Assembly: GCA_013204985.1 (NCBI GenBank)
Contig: JABMLG010000008.1
Coordinates: forward strand, 124,001-188,000
Length of the DNA stretch: 64,000 nucleotides
Origin: Microbacteriaceae bacterium VKM Ac-2855
GTDB taxonomy: Bacteria; Actinomycetota; Actinomycetes; Actinomycetales; Microbacteriaceae
Reading direction: 5' to 3'
A program made the translations under genes and the position numbers. A model generated the notes under the pieces. It saw only the letters and a list, made by a program, of their open reading frames with translations, made no database searches and was not told the DNA's origin. Shown here piece by piece: positions 18,637 to 27,193 of this stretch (position 1 is the first letter of the stretch; every line of letters starts with the position of its first letter).

Positions 18637-19593
18637 TCAGCGGGAGGCGCGTTCGAGGATCGCGAGTGCTGCTCGCGTGCGGGCCTGGTCGATCGACGCG
18701 GAGGGAGGGTTCCGGATGGTCTGTATGAATCGGCGGATCTCTCCGTCGTACGGGGTACGTGGGGCCGGCACGAGATGCTCGCGGTGGGCCCCATCGAGGA
18801 GGAGTTCCAGCCGTCGCGGAGCGGCGATCTGGTCAATGCTGAGCCGGCCGTTCTCGCCCTCGATCACGCTGGGGAGCCGCGGACTGCTGATCTTCGAGTA
18901 GTGCAGCGTCGCGATCATCTCCGGGTAGGTCGCTAGAATCGATCCGAAGCCGTCCACGCCGTTCGCGAGAGGTACCGCGGCCCCGCGCACGGCCAGCGGC
19001 TCGCCGAAGAGGGCGAGCATCGCGTGGATGCAGTAGATGCCGAGATCCCGCAATGCGCCGCCGCCCATCGCGGGATCGAAAACGTTGGACACCGTTCCGG
19101 CGACGAAATCGGCGTAGCGGGAGGACGTCTTCTCGTATCGCAGCGTGGCCCGCCTGATCGTGCCCAGCCTCGTCAGGGCAGAGCCGACGGCGGCGAGTCC
19201 GGGGTCGTAGCGGGTACGGATCGCTTCGAGGATGACGAGGCCCTCGTTGTGCGCGAGATCCACCAGTTCGTCCCAATCGACGGCACTGAGGACGGCGGGC
19301 TTCTCGACGAGGACGTGTTTTCCGGCGCGGAGAGCGTCGCGGGCCTGGGCCAGGTGGATCGCGTTGGGGGTGGCGATGTAGAGGGCGTCGACACGTGGAT
19401 CCTGGAGGAGCTCCGGCCATGCCGTGCAGGCCCACGGAGCCCCGAAGGCTGCGGCTGCGGCTGCGGCGCGCGCGGGATCCCGCGAGAAGGCGGCCCCGAT
19501 CCGGATGCCGTCCACGAGAGCGATGGCTTCGGCGAAGGAGCGCGTGATTCGGCTCGTGCCGACGGTGGCGATCGTGATCGGCGAGGAGGCCAT
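18637..19593 (-). CDS. Gfo/Idh/MocA-family oxidoreductase
   Basis: 318 residues. N-terminal Rossmann start TIATVGTSRITRSF, then ATPNAIHLAQARDAL, the conserved EKPAVLS lysine motif near 95, and RTRYDP where many sugar dehydrogenases have RxxP. The C-terminal half has the mixed-sheet GFO_IDH_MocA domain with GGGALRDLGIYCIHAM, whose GxxxDxGxxxH-like pattern is typical. NAD(P)-dependent dehydrogenase for a polyol, sugar or trans-dihydrodiol-like substrate. Only 12 bases separate its start from the stop of the MmyB gene upstream, so the two may be cotranscribed. Confidence 0.9.
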   Translation of the reverse strand: MASSPITIATVGTSRITRSFAEAIALVDGIRIGAAFSRDPARAAAAAAAFGAPWACTAWPELLQDPRVDALYIATPNAIHLAQARDALRAGKHVLVEKPAVLSAVDWDELVDLAHNEGLVILEAIRTRYDPGLAAVGSALTRLGTIRRATLRYEKTSSRYADFVAGTVSNVFDPAMGGGALRDLGIYCIHAMLALFGEPLAVRGAAVPLANGVDGFGSILATYPEMIATLHYSKISSPRLPSVIEGENGRLSIDQIAAPRRLELLLDGAHREHLVPAPRTPYDGEIRRFIQTIRNPPSASIDQARTRAALAILERASR

Positions 19594-19605
19594 GGACGAC
19601 CGCGC

Positions 19606-20499
19606 CTATTCCGCAGCCTGTCCGGCTCCCGCCGCCTGTTCCGCGCCGGTCGCGGTGAGACTGCCCAGGAGCCGAAGGGCGTCGTCGGCGGCGGAACCGG
19701 GCACGGCGGTCCACGCGACGAACAGCAGACCGCGGTCGTTCGTGAGCTGCATCGCTTCGTAGCCGAGCTCGACGTCGCCGATGGCGGGATGGTGGATCCG
19801 CTTGATGCCGGTCTGGTGGTCGTTCACGTTGTGCGCGGCCCACATGGTTCTGAAGTCGTCGCTGTTCGTCGCGAGTTCGCCGATCAGGTCGGTGAGGTTC
19901 CGATCGCGCGGCGAGCGACCAGCCTCCGATCGCAGCAGGGAGACGAGTTGCAGAGCGGAGTCGTTCCAGTCGCGGTAGAAATCACGGGCGCGATCCTCGA
20001 GGAAGAGGAAGCGGGCGAAATTGACCGGTCGCCGCGACTGAACGTACATCTCCGAGAACAGCGCGCGAGCGAGCTCGTTGGTCGCGAGAACATCCAGGCG
20101 CCCGTTCTGCACCAGGGCCGGTACACCGGTCATGGCGTCGAGCAGGCGTTGCGTTCCCACGCTGACCTGCGCCGAGCGTGGTGCGGCGGAGCGGCGGCGC
20201 TGGGGGCGCGCACCCTCGTTCGCCGCTCTGACGAGATCGAACAGATGGGCTCGCTCGGCGTCGTCCAGGCGGAGCGCTCGCGCGATGCCGTCGAGAATCG
20301 TCTCGGAAAGGCCGACGGCGTTGCCGCGTTCGAAGCGGGTGTAGTACTCCACGCTCATCCCCGCCAGAAGGGCGACCTCCTCGCGGCGCAGCCCGGGCAC
20401 TCGTCGTCGTCCGCCGTAGTCGGGCAGGCCCGCCTGCTCCGGTGTGAGTTTGGCCCTGCGCGTCGTGAGGAACTCGCGGATCTCGGCTGCCGTGTCCAT
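19606..20499 (-). CDS. MmyB-type XRE-family transcriptional regulator, copy 2
   Basis: 297 residues from ATG 20499 (MDTAAEIREFL), chosen by alignment with copy 1 at 9403; an upstream in-frame start at 20517 is possible. The helix-turn-helix has RRRVPGLRREEVALLAGMSVEYYTRFERGN, and the C-terminal MmyB-like ligand domain contains NELARALFSEMYVQSRRPVN and DWNDSALQLVSLLRSEAGRSP. Divergent from the SDR at 20658 with a dyad between them, matching the copy 1 layout exactly. Probably a ligand-responsive repressor of the SDR and itself. Confidence 0.93.
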   Translation of the reverse strand: MDTAAEIREFLTTRRAKLTPEQAGLPDYGGRRRVPGLRREEVALLAGMSVEYYTRFERGNAVGLSETILDGIARALRLDDAERAHLFDLVRAANEGARPQRRRSAAPRSAQVSVGTQRLLDAMTGVPALVQNGRLDVLATNELARALFSEMYVQSRRPVNFARFLFLEDRARDFYRDWNDSALQLVSLLRSEAGRSPRDRNLTDLIGELATNSDDFRTMWAAHNVNDHQTGIKRIHHPAIGDVELGYEAMQLTNDRGLLFVAWTAVPGSAADDALRLLGSLTATGAEQAAGAGQAAE

Positions 20500-20529
20500 G
20501 ATTCGACCGTACGACACGCGCCGGGTCGG

Positions 20530-20552
20530 AGGGATACCCGCTGGTTAACCCT
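20530..20552. promoter_or_regulatory. Dyad operator between SDR and MmyB regulator (copy 2)
   Basis: AGGGATACC (20530-20538), four bases, GGTTAACCCT (20543-20552). Read towards the regulator it begins AGGGTTAACC, as at 9349. It ends 30 bases before the regulator ATG, against 33 in copy 1. Confidence 0.65.
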
Positions 20553-20657
20553 GTAGAGCGGGTCTGTTTCGCGTCGGGAGCGGGCGATTGACTCTCCTCG
20601 TACATCGAACCCGACCGGATTCCGGACGGGCTCCTCCGAAACGAAGGATTTCTCCCC

Positions 20658-21500
20658 ATGTCTAACTCGAATGTCTGGTTCGTCACCGGCGCCGGTCGCG
20701 GAATGGGTGTCGACATCGCTCAGGCGGCGCTCGCCGCTGGGCACAAGGTGGTCGCCACTGGTCGGGATCCCGGTCGCGTGCGTGCTGCGATCGGTGAGCA
20801 CGAGAACCTCCTCGCCGTTGCCCTCGACGTCACCGACCCGACCGCCGCGGAGAACGCGGCTGCCGCGGCTGTCGAGCACTTCGGTCGAATCGACGTGCTC
20901 GTGAACAATGCCGGCAATTTCTACGCCGGTTACTTCGAGACGCTGAGCGACGCCCAGTACCGCGCCCAATTCGATACGAACTTCTTCGGCGCGCTCACCG
21001 TGACCCGCGCGATCCTGCCGTACTTGCGCGCACAGCGCTCGGGCCAGATCGTCACCATCACCTCCACTGCAGGCTTCGCGGGTGGCGAGTTCACCTCGGC
21101 GTACGCCGCATCCAAGTTCGCCCTCGAAGGGTGGGTCGAGTCGATTCAGCCGGAGGTCGCGCACTTCGGCATCTCGGCGATGGCGGTGGAGCCGGGCTTC
21201 TTCCGCACCGAACTCCTCGTCGAGGGGTCCTCCACGATCCTTCCCGAGATCCACATCGACGACTACGCCGAATGGACCGCACAGACCATCGCCGCGTTCG
21301 CGGGGATGAACGGGCAGCAGCCCGGCGACCCCGCCAAGCTGGCGCGCGCGCTCGTCACGCTCTCCGACTCCGGCGAGCTGCCGCTGCGCTTCATCGCGGG
21401 CGCGGATGCCGCTGCCGCGATCGAGAAGAAGCAGGCCGCCGTGCAGCAGCAGATCGACGCGAACCGCAGTCTCTCCGAGTCGCTCTCGCACGACTCCTGA
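20658..21500 (+). CDS. SDR-family NAD(P)-dependent oxidoreductase, copy 2 of SDR/MmyB module
   Basis: 280 residues, AAGGA upstream of ATG. TGAGRGMG nucleotide motif, NNAG near 87, catalytic TSTAG serine and YAASK. Closely related to copy 1 (8414-9250), including the C-terminal GMNGQQPGDPAKLARAL and the RFIAGADA stretch. Followed at 33 bases by an F420-type NADP reductase gene, likely the same transcript. Role: carbonyl/alcohol interconversion under MmyB control. Confidence 0.93.
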   Translation: MSNSNVWFVTGAGRGMGVDIAQAALAAGHKVVATGRDPGRVRAAIGEHENLLAVALDVTDPTAAENAAAAAVEHFGRIDVLVNNAGNFYAGYFETLSDAQYRAQFDTNFFGALTVTRAILPYLRAQRSGQIVTITSTAGFAGGEFTSAYAASKFALEGWVESIQPEVAHFGISAMAVEPGFFRTELLVEGSSTILPEIHIDDYAEWTAQTIAAFAGMNGQQPGDPAKLARALVTLSDSGELPLRFIAGADAAAAIEKKQAAVQQQIDANRSLSESLSHDS

Positions 21501-21533
21501 CCCTCCCCCTCCCCCGTACAGAAGGACATCTCC

Positions 21534-22283
21534 ATGACTGCACCTCTCGGAATCATCGGCGCCGGCGCAATCGGCAGCACCCTCGCTCGGCTGGCCATCG
21601 CGGCCGACCTCGACGTCATCATCGGCAATTCCCGCGGCCCGGAAACACTGACCGAGCTAGTGGAGCAGTTCGGCCCGCGCGCCCGCGCCGCGACCGTGGC
21701 CGAGGTGGCCGAAGCGGCGGACATCATCATCACCGCGATACCGCTGATCGCCGCTTCGGCGCTGCCCGCCGAAGCCTTGGCCGGCAAGATCGTGGTCGAC
21801 ACCACCAACTACTACCCGGAACGCGATGGACAGATCGCCGTCCTGGATAGCAACGAGTCGACGGCGAGCGAGTTCGTGCAGTCGTATCTCCTGGAGTCGT
21901 TCGTCGTGAAGGGCTTCAACAACATCACGTTCGCGAGTCTCGGCAACGGGGCTCGCGCCGCTGGCGACCCGGAACGCAACACCCTGCCCATCGCAGGCGA
22001 GGACGCCGGGGCAAAGGCCCGTGTCGCTGAGCTCTTCAACACGCTCGGCTACGACGCGCTGGACATCGGCGGACTGGCCGACAGCTGGCGCAGCGAGCCC
22101 GGAACGCCGATCTACTGCGACCCGTACATGCCCGCCTGGCCCACCGAGAAGCTTCCCTTCGACGAGCTCCTCGCCTGGCTCCTCTCGGCGCCCGTCATCC
22201 CGATGCCGAAGGACCGTGCGCAACGCCTGCTCTCCGGCGCCGTCCGCGGAACGGCCGGCGGATACTTCCCCGCGACCGTCTGA
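21534..22283 (+). CDS. NADP oxidoreductase, coenzyme F420-dependent type (NAD(P)-binding)
   Basis: 249 residues with AAGGACATC upstream of ATG. N-terminal dinucleotide fold GIIGAGAIGSTLARLA, then GNSRGPETL (2'-phosphate pocket of F420H2:NADP reductase-like proteins), ADIIITAIPL, VVDTTNYYPERDG and VVKGFNNITF. This is the F420_oxidored domain. Members either pass hydride between F420 and NADP or are F420-independent dehydrogenases; the sequence alone does not decide. Its place after an SDR suggests cofactor supply. A good hairpin follows. Confidence 0.88.
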   Translation: MTAPLGIIGAGAIGSTLARLAIAADLDVIIGNSRGPETLTELVEQFGPRARAATVAEVAEAADIIITAIPLIAASALPAEALAGKIVVDTTNYYPERDGQIAVLDSNESTASEFVQSYLLESFVVKGFNNITFASLGNGARAAGDPERNTLPIAGEDAGAKARVAELFNTLGYDALDIGGLADSWRSEPGTPIYCDPYMPAWPTEKLPFDELLAWLLSAPVIPMPKDRAQRLLSGAVRGTAGGYFPATV

Positions 22284-22308
22284 CTCCGCCCGGACTCCGC
22301 TCCCGACT

Positions 22309-22343
22309 CCGCGGAGGGTCCGACCCGAACGGATCCTCCGCGG
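22309..22343 (+). terminator. Hairpin terminator after the SDR/NADP-reductase pair
   Basis: CCGCGGAGGGTCCG (22309-22322) pairs with 22330-22343 with one G-U position around a seven-base loop, 25 bases after the stop. Confidence 0.75.
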
Positions 22344-22478
22344 CCGGGATGACGCATTCACGACGCTGATGCTACGAAGCTCCGACATCCATCGGTTCGA
22401 AGGCGAACACCCCAGACGACACGAGAACATGGGATGCAGCCCACAACCCGAGGAACAGTGGGTCGACATTTCCCGTCG

Positions 22479-22504
22479 GACGTTGCAACGTCTGTTCCGA
22501 ACAG
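22479..22504. promoter_or_regulatory. Two abutting perfect palindromes in a convergent gap
   Basis: GACGTTGCAACGTC (22479-22492) and CTGTTC-C-GAACAG (22492-22504) lie side by side. The flanking genes converge here (stops at 22283 and 22590), so this 306-base gap should hold no promoter. The sequence after the sites (GTG at 22515, then SVKIRDEV) looks like the start of a lost regulator gene. Possibly a relict regulator promoter; otherwise nothing is seen in the gap beyond the terminator. Confidence 0.4.
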
Positions 22505-22589
22505 AACACTCACCGTGTCAGTAAAGATCCGCGACGAGGTCCGACTCAGGTGCGAGCGATACCCAACCCGTGTCGCTGTAATCGCCGGC

Positions 22590-23561
22590 TCACACGATCA
22601 GCGGATTCTCGGTCGACAGCTGACCGTGATCGAGGAGCCACCGAACCGACTCGAGGATCGCGTCTTCGGGTTGCCACGCGGGGGAGTAGCCGAGCAGATC
22701 ACGGGCTTTCTCGATGGAGAGGACATGGTTGCGCCGCAAGTGGCCCCAGCTGCTCTCGGCGAATTCAGCGGTTGTCTCGGCGCGGAACTGCTCCCATGTG
22801 ATCGGCTCGAGCGTGCTCGTCTGCCCGAACCACCGGGCGGCGATCTCGGCGTAGCCGTGCACCGAGAGCGCGGTGGGGGCCACCGCGTGGAAATCCTCGC
22901 CTCCGGCCGCGTCACGATGGGTGATCGCGAGTTCGAAGACCTGTGCCACGTCGTCGGCGTGCACGTGGTGCATCGATTCCGCGCCGCTGCCGGGCACGCG
23001 GATCGTGCGCCCGGCGGAGAGGGCGGCCCAGGTGGCTGGATCGTTGTTACCGAGCGCTCCGGTGGGCGACCATCCGGGGCCGACGATGTGTCCCGGATGC
23101 ACGGAGGTGGTGATCAGTCCGCCGGCGGCTGTCTCGCGTTTGAGGTATTGCGCGATGGCTTCCTTCTGTCGACCGTATTCGTCGATCGCGGGGGTGCCCT
23201 GCCCTTCGCTGATGGGCAGCTTCAGGCTCGGCCCGTAACGCCAGAGCGATCCGCAGTGCACGAGGTGCTCGACGCGGCCGCGGATCGCCTCGACGAGGGC
23301 TGCGGTGGAATCGAGGGTGAAGCTGAGGAGATCGATGACGGCATCCGGATGCTGGGCGAGAACGGTTCCGCCGAAGGAGCCGTCGGCATCCTGCTGCGCC
23401 CGATCGACCGTGACCGTGGTCACCTGCCGCCATTCGGGCGAGTCGGTGTAGGCGGTGCGGGTGCCGCGGCTCATGGTCACGACATCGTGGCCGGCGCGGA
23501 CGAGACGGGGGATGAGGAACGTGCCGATGTGGCCGCTGCCACCGATGACGAGGATGCGCAT
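22590..23561 (-). CDS. NAD-dependent epimerase/dehydratase family protein
   Basis: 323 residues, AGGAGA four bases before ATG. N-terminal RILVIGGSGHIGTFLIPRLVRAGHDV is an extended-SDR nucleotide site (GxxGxxG). The Tyr/Lys pair appears as YGRQKEA, and SVHPGHIVGPG is the family's substrate-loop proline region. Likely a UDP-sugar or aldehyde/ketone-type reductase of the atypical group; product unknown. Monocistronic: a convergent gene lies downstream and a 375-base spacer with a repeat element lies upstream. Confidence 0.88.
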   Translation of the reverse strand: MRILVIGGSGHIGTFLIPRLVRAGHDVVTMSRGTRTAYTDSPEWRQVTTVTVDRAQQDADGSFGGTVLAQHPDAVIDLLSFTLDSTAALVEAIRGRVEHLVHCGSLWRYGPSLKLPISEGQGTPAIDEYGRQKEAIAQYLKRETAAGGLITTSVHPGHIVGPGWSPTGALGNNDPATWAALSAGRTIRVPGSGAESMHHVHADDVAQVFELAITHRDAAGGEDFHAVAPTALSVHGYAEIAARWFGQTSTLEPITWEQFRAETTAEFAESSWGHLRRNHVLSIEKARDLLGYSPAWQPEDAILESVRWLLDHGQLSTENPLIV

Positions 23562-23783
23562 GGTTCTCCTAGCTCACGGGGCTCTGATGCAGGCCCCGCG
23601 GCGAGCGTAGCCGTGTGGCCCGGGCGCTGGCCGGTGCCAGGCCCGGCTTCGGGAGTGGTGCCGCATCCACCTCCGGTGGTCCGGTGCAGCGGCCTGGAGC
23701 AGCGGTCGTCGTTCGTCCATCGCACCCGAATCACGTTCATTGCGACAGACGCCCCTGTTTTTGTCGGGCTATATCGCGCAGTT

Positions 23784-23863
23784 GCGCTCGGTGGCTGCAT
23801 AACTTCGGCTGAGAGGGTCGCTCAGCGCTGATGGGCGCTGACGGATACTCTCAACCGAAGTTG
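23784..23863 (+). repeat. Palindromic repeat element, copy 1
   Basis: A 17-base arm beginning ATAACTTCGG (23799-23815) and a near-perfect inverted arm (23848-23863, one mismatch) enclose a second small stem CAGCGC/GCGCTG (23823-23840). The block GCGCTCGGTGGCTGC (23784-23798) precedes it. The same unit, including this block, recurs inverted at 63248-63328. It fills part of the 375-base gap between the epimerase and the methionine synthase gene; no coding potential is seen in the rest of that gap. Confidence 0.85.
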
Positions 23864-23936
23864 CGTCCGGCGTGTGAGGTCAGCGGTCGATGTTGCTGAG
23901 TGAAAGTCGCCGGGCCGGTGCTCGCGGCATGGCTAC

Positions 23937-24962
23937 TCAGGCGAGTTCTGCGCGCACGATCTCCGCACCCTTGGCGAGCGCGATCATCTTGTCGCGGGCC
24001 ACACGGCGCGGAAGCGGCGCCATCCCGCAGTTGGTGCTCGGGTAGAGCTTGTCGGCGTCGACGAAGGGGAGGGTGCTGCGAAGTGTGGCGGCGATGTCCT
24101 CCGGCGTCTCGATCTCGTTGCTGGCGACGTCGATCGCTCCGACCATCACCTTCTTGCCGCGAAGCAGTTCGATCAGTTCGACGGGCACGTGTGAGTTGTG
24201 GCGCTCCAGAGAGACGATGTCGAGGCTCGACTTCTGAATCAACGGGAACGACCTTTCATACTGGCGCCACTCCGAGCCGAGCGTCTCCTTCCAGTCGTTG
24301 TTCGCCTTGATGCCGTAGCCGTAGCAGACATGCACAGCGGTCTCGCACCGCAGACCCTCCGTCGCGCGCTCCAGGGCGGCCACGCCCCAGTCGTTCACCT
24401 CGTCGAAGAACACGTTGAACGCGGGCTCGTCGAACTGGATGATGTCGACACCGGCCGCCTCCAGGTCGCGAGCCTCTTGGTTGAGGATCGTCGCGAACTC
24501 CCACGCCAGCTTCTCGCGACTCTTGTGGTGGGCGTCGTAGAGCGTGTCGATCATCGTCATCGGGCCAGGCAGAGCCCACTTGATCGGCCTGTTCGTCTGC
24601 GCGCGGAGGCTCCTCGCATCGTCGGCGAAGACGGCCTTCTCCCGGCTCACCGCGCCGACGACTGTCGGAACGCTCGCGTCGTAGCGATTGCGGATGCGCA
24701 CCGTCTCGCGTCGCTCGAAGTCGACTCCGCTGAGGTGCTCGATGAACGTGGTGACGAAGTGCTGGCGGGTCTGCTCGCCGTCACTGACGATATCGAGGCC
24801 CGCGTGGATCTGCTCGTCGGCGGCCAAGGACTGCGCGTCGAGTTTGCCCTCGAGTAGTTCGTCGCCCTCGAGCTTCCAGGGCGACCAGAGCTTCTCCGGC
24901 TCCGAGAGCCAGGACGGCTTCGGGAGGCTGCCGGTGATCGAGGTGGGCAGGAGTGTGTTCAT
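23937..24962 (-). CDS. mesD: Core methionine synthase (MetE C-terminal domain only), MesD-type
   Basis: 341 residues, about half of MetE: it has the catalytic beta/alpha barrel but lacks the N-terminal folate-binding half. Visible: SITGSLPKPSW start, DIVSDGEQTRQHF, PGPMTMIDTLY, DIIQFDEPAFN, then HVCYGYG carrying the zinc His/Cys, and late YPSTNCGMAPLPRR with the zinc Cys. Together with the adjacent DUF1852 gene (25 bases upstream) it matches the MesD/MesX class of folate-independent methionine synthases, which methylate homocysteine from a non-polyglutamyl donor; MesX and oxygen are reported to be needed. That functional step is from family knowledge, not this sequence. Confidence 0.85.
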   Translation of the reverse strand: MNTLLPTSITGSLPKPSWLSEPEKLWSPWKLEGDELLEGKLDAQSLAADEQIHAGLDIVSDGEQTRQHFVTTFIEHLSGVDFERRETVRIRNRYDASVPTVVGAVSREKAVFADDARSLRAQTNRPIKWALPGPMTMIDTLYDAHHKSREKLAWEFATILNQEARDLEAAGVDIIQFDEPAFNVFFDEVNDWGVAALERATEGLRCETAVHVCYGYGIKANNDWKETLGSEWRQYERSFPLIQKSSLDIVSLERHNSHVPVELIELLRGKKVMVGAIDVASNEIETPEDIAATLRSTLPFVDADKLYPSTNCGMAPLPRRVARDKMIALAKGAEIVRAELA

Positions 24963-24987
24963 CGATGGTTCCTCGCGTGTCGTGCGG

Positions 24988-25971
24988 TCAGAGAGAGACG
25001 GGAGCGGCCCAGTGCTCGAGGACTGCGCCGTACGGATCCATCAGGGTTTCCGCGGTGAACTTTCCTTGGATGCGGGCCAGCTGGTCGCGCTCCACGCGGT
25101 CGTAAGAGATCTGCGTCTGTGAGAAATCGCGGTGCGCCAGGCTCGGCCGGTATACATCCGCAGCGGCCGTATTGGCGTTATAGATCTCGGGGCGATAGAT
25201 CTTCTGGAACGTCTCCATCGTGCTGATGGTTCCGGCGAGGGCCAGGGGGGTGTAGTCGTTGAGAAGATCACCGCGGTGATAGAAGGCCAAAGGCGCAACC
25301 GCACCCGGGGGCATGAAGTATCGAACCTTCAGCCCCATCTTGCCGAAGTACTGATCGGTCAGGGAATACTCATCCTGCTGATACTCGACACCGAGAATCG
25401 GATGCTCATTCACGAGCCGGTGATAGGTTCGAGACGTCGAGACGCTGATGCAGATGACGGGCGGCTGCGAGAACCGCTCCTGATACGCATCCGAATCGAG
25501 GAAGCGCTGGAAGAGTCTGCCGTGCAGCTCGCCGAAATCGCTCGGGGTGCTCTGGCCGGTGGCTTTGGCCGCGTGCTCGGGCAGCAGCACGCTGAAGTCG
25601 TAGTCGCGGATGTACGACGAGAAGTTGTTCCCCGCGATGCCGTCGATGCGCGCGCCGGTCCGGGTGTCGACGATGACGACGTCGAGGATCTCGATCAGGG
25701 GGAAGGCGGTATCGTCGCCGGCTGCTGTGATCTGCAGGTCGACGGAGACGATGTCGAGTTCGACCGCGTAGCGATCTCCGCAGGGATTGTCCCAGTGAGC
25801 TAAGTCGTTGAACCGGGCGTTGATCATCGTGATGGCGTTACGAAGGTTCTGCCGGCGATCCTCGCCACGAGCCAAGTTCGCGAAATTGGTGGTATTTCGC
25901 GAATTCGTCGACGGCGAGTACTCCTCGTCGAAACGTGTCGTGCTGATATTGAATGCGCAGTCGTTTGTCAT
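24988..25971 (-). CDS. mesX: DUF1852 protein, MesX-like partner of core MetE
   Basis: 327 residues, full-length DUF1852 (typically ~320). N-terminal NISTTRFDEEYSPSTNSRNTTNF, central HWDNPCGDRYAVELDIVSVDLQ, then YFGKMGLKVRYFMPPG and FTAETLMDPYGAV. The gene always or nearly always accompanies a short MetE homologue, as here. It is cotranscribed with, and precedes, the methionine synthase gene. A LysR dyad lies about 120 bases upstream. The family is thought to help supply or modify the methyl donor for MesD; mechanism unclear. Confidence 0.85.
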   Translation of the reverse strand: MTNDCAFNISTTRFDEEYSPSTNSRNTTNFANLARGEDRRQNLRNAITMINARFNDLAHWDNPCGDRYAVELDIVSVDLQITAAGDDTAFPLIEILDVVIVDTRTGARIDGIAGNNFSSYIRDYDFSVLLPEHAAKATGQSTPSDFGELHGRLFQRFLDSDAYQERFSQPPVICISVSTSRTYHRLVNEHPILGVEYQQDEYSLTDQYFGKMGLKVRYFMPPGAVAPLAFYHRGDLLNDYTPLALAGTISTMETFQKIYRPEIYNANTAAADVYRPSLAHRDFSQTQISYDRVERDQLARIQGKFTAETLMDPYGAVLEHWAAPVSL

Positions 25972-26056
25972 TCTGTGTGATGCCTCAATATCTCAGGATT
26001 CGCCGAAAAAGCGTCATTACCGGCGCCGAGCCATCAGTGTACGGGTGACCCCCAGC

Positions 26057-26104
26057 CATAGCCCCATCGGCATCCATGATGCCTGGCCATAGTTACTGCC
26101 TATG
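26057..26104. promoter_or_regulatory. LysR-type dyad and half-site upstream of mesX
   Basis: CATAG-TTACTGC-CTATG (26088-26104) is a perfect dyad with the seven-base spacer typical of LysR recognition sites. A further half-site CATAG lies at 26057-26061, 31 bases (three turns) nearer the mesX start. The dyad overlaps the stop codon of the upstream LysR gene. Confidence 0.6.
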
Positions 26105-27053
26105 TCAGGAGCTCGACCCCGAAGTCGACTACGACGTCGCGCATCTCCGTGACGAAGCGCTGCGCCTGCGCGGTCAGCGAGATGGAGGATTGGCCGATCC
26201 AGCCGATCTCGATGCGTTCGTCGACATCGAGCGGGACGGCGATGATCGACGGGTCGAGGTCGTCGGAGATGATGCCGGTGGAGATGGTGTACCCGCCGAG
26301 ACCGATCATGAGGTTGAAGATGGTCGCTCGGTCGCTCACTCGGATGTCCTGCTTCGACGAGCGCGTCGAGAGGATCTCCTCGGCGAAATAGAACGAGTTG
26401 TTCGCACCCTGGTCGAAGGTGAGGCGCGGCAGCTCCTCGAGATCCGCGAGGGTGACGCGCGTGCGATCGGCGAGCGGGTTGGTCCGCGCGATGAAGATGT
26501 GCGGCGTTGCGAGGAAGAGCGGGGTGAAGACGAGCCCGGAGTCGCGGAGCAGCTTGTCGATGACGTTGCGGTTGAAGTCGTTGCGATAGAGCACGCCGAG
26601 GTCGCTCCGCAGCGTGCGAACGTCTTCGATGATGTCCCACGTGCGACTCTCGCGGAGGCTGAACGCGTACTCCGCGGCGTCGGAAGCCTTCACCATCCGG
26701 ACGAACGCATCGACGACGAATGAGTAGTGCTGCGTGGACACGGCGAGGAGTCGACGCGACGGCGCACGCCCGAGGTAACGCTGCTCGAGGAGTTCAGCCT
26801 GCTCGACGACCTGGCGCGCGTATCCGAGGAACTCGGTGCCATCCTCCGTGAGGCTCACCCCGCGAACGGAGCGGCTGAGCAGGGTGCAGCCGGTGCGGCT
26901 CTCGAGATCCTTCAGCGCGGCCGACATCGTCGGTTGCGACACGTAGAGAAGATCGGCGGCGGCGCTGATCGAGCCTTCGGCGGCGACTTCGATGAAGTAC
27001 CTCAGCTGTTGCAGCGTGATGCCGCGCGTCGCGCTCAGACCGTCCCGAACCAT
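26100..27053 (-). CDS. LysR-family transcriptional regulator, likely controls mesX-mesD
   Basis: 317 residues. N-terminal winged HTH: QLRYFIEVAAEGSISAAADLLYVSQPTMSAALKDLE split as usual over residues ~16-50, then a co-inducer domain with RLLAVSTQHYSFVVDAFV. It is 128 bases upstream of, and in line with, mesX; a LysR-style dyad sits between. A role like MetR/CmbR/Cbl in sulfur-amino-acid control is a reasonable inference; no ligand can be assigned. Confidence 0.9.
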   Translation of the reverse strand: MVRDGLSATRGITLQQLRYFIEVAAEGSISAAADLLYVSQPTMSAALKDLESRTGCTLLSRSVRGVSLTEDGTEFLGYARQVVEQAELLEQRYLGRAPSRRLLAVSTQHYSFVVDAFVRMVKASDAAEYAFSLRESRTWDIIEDVRTLRSDLGVLYRNDFNRNVIDKLLRDSGLVFTPLFLATPHIFIARTNPLADRTRVTLADLEELPRLTFDQGANNSFYFAEEILSTRSSKQDIRVSDRATIFNLMIGLGGYTISTGIISDDLDPSIIAVPLDVDERIEIGWIGQSSISLTAQAQRFVTEMRDVVVDFGVELLT

Positions 27054-27193
27054 AGGAACAAGCTATCCGAAGCGGCTCGATGGGCGAACGCGCTGATACG
27101 GAGATTTGGACCGACCAGCATGCAGCCGGTCGCATCCCGATTCGCGATGCGCCCATCGAGCCCGAGCCGGTCGGTGGGTGAGAGGGGTCGAGG

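Noticed and set aside
22369-22524. Short plus-strand frame with SRRTLQRLFR, reminiscent of an AraC helix-turn-helix
   Set aside because: Only ~50 codons, the surrounding sequence does not extend the similarity, and the resemblance is short enough for chance.
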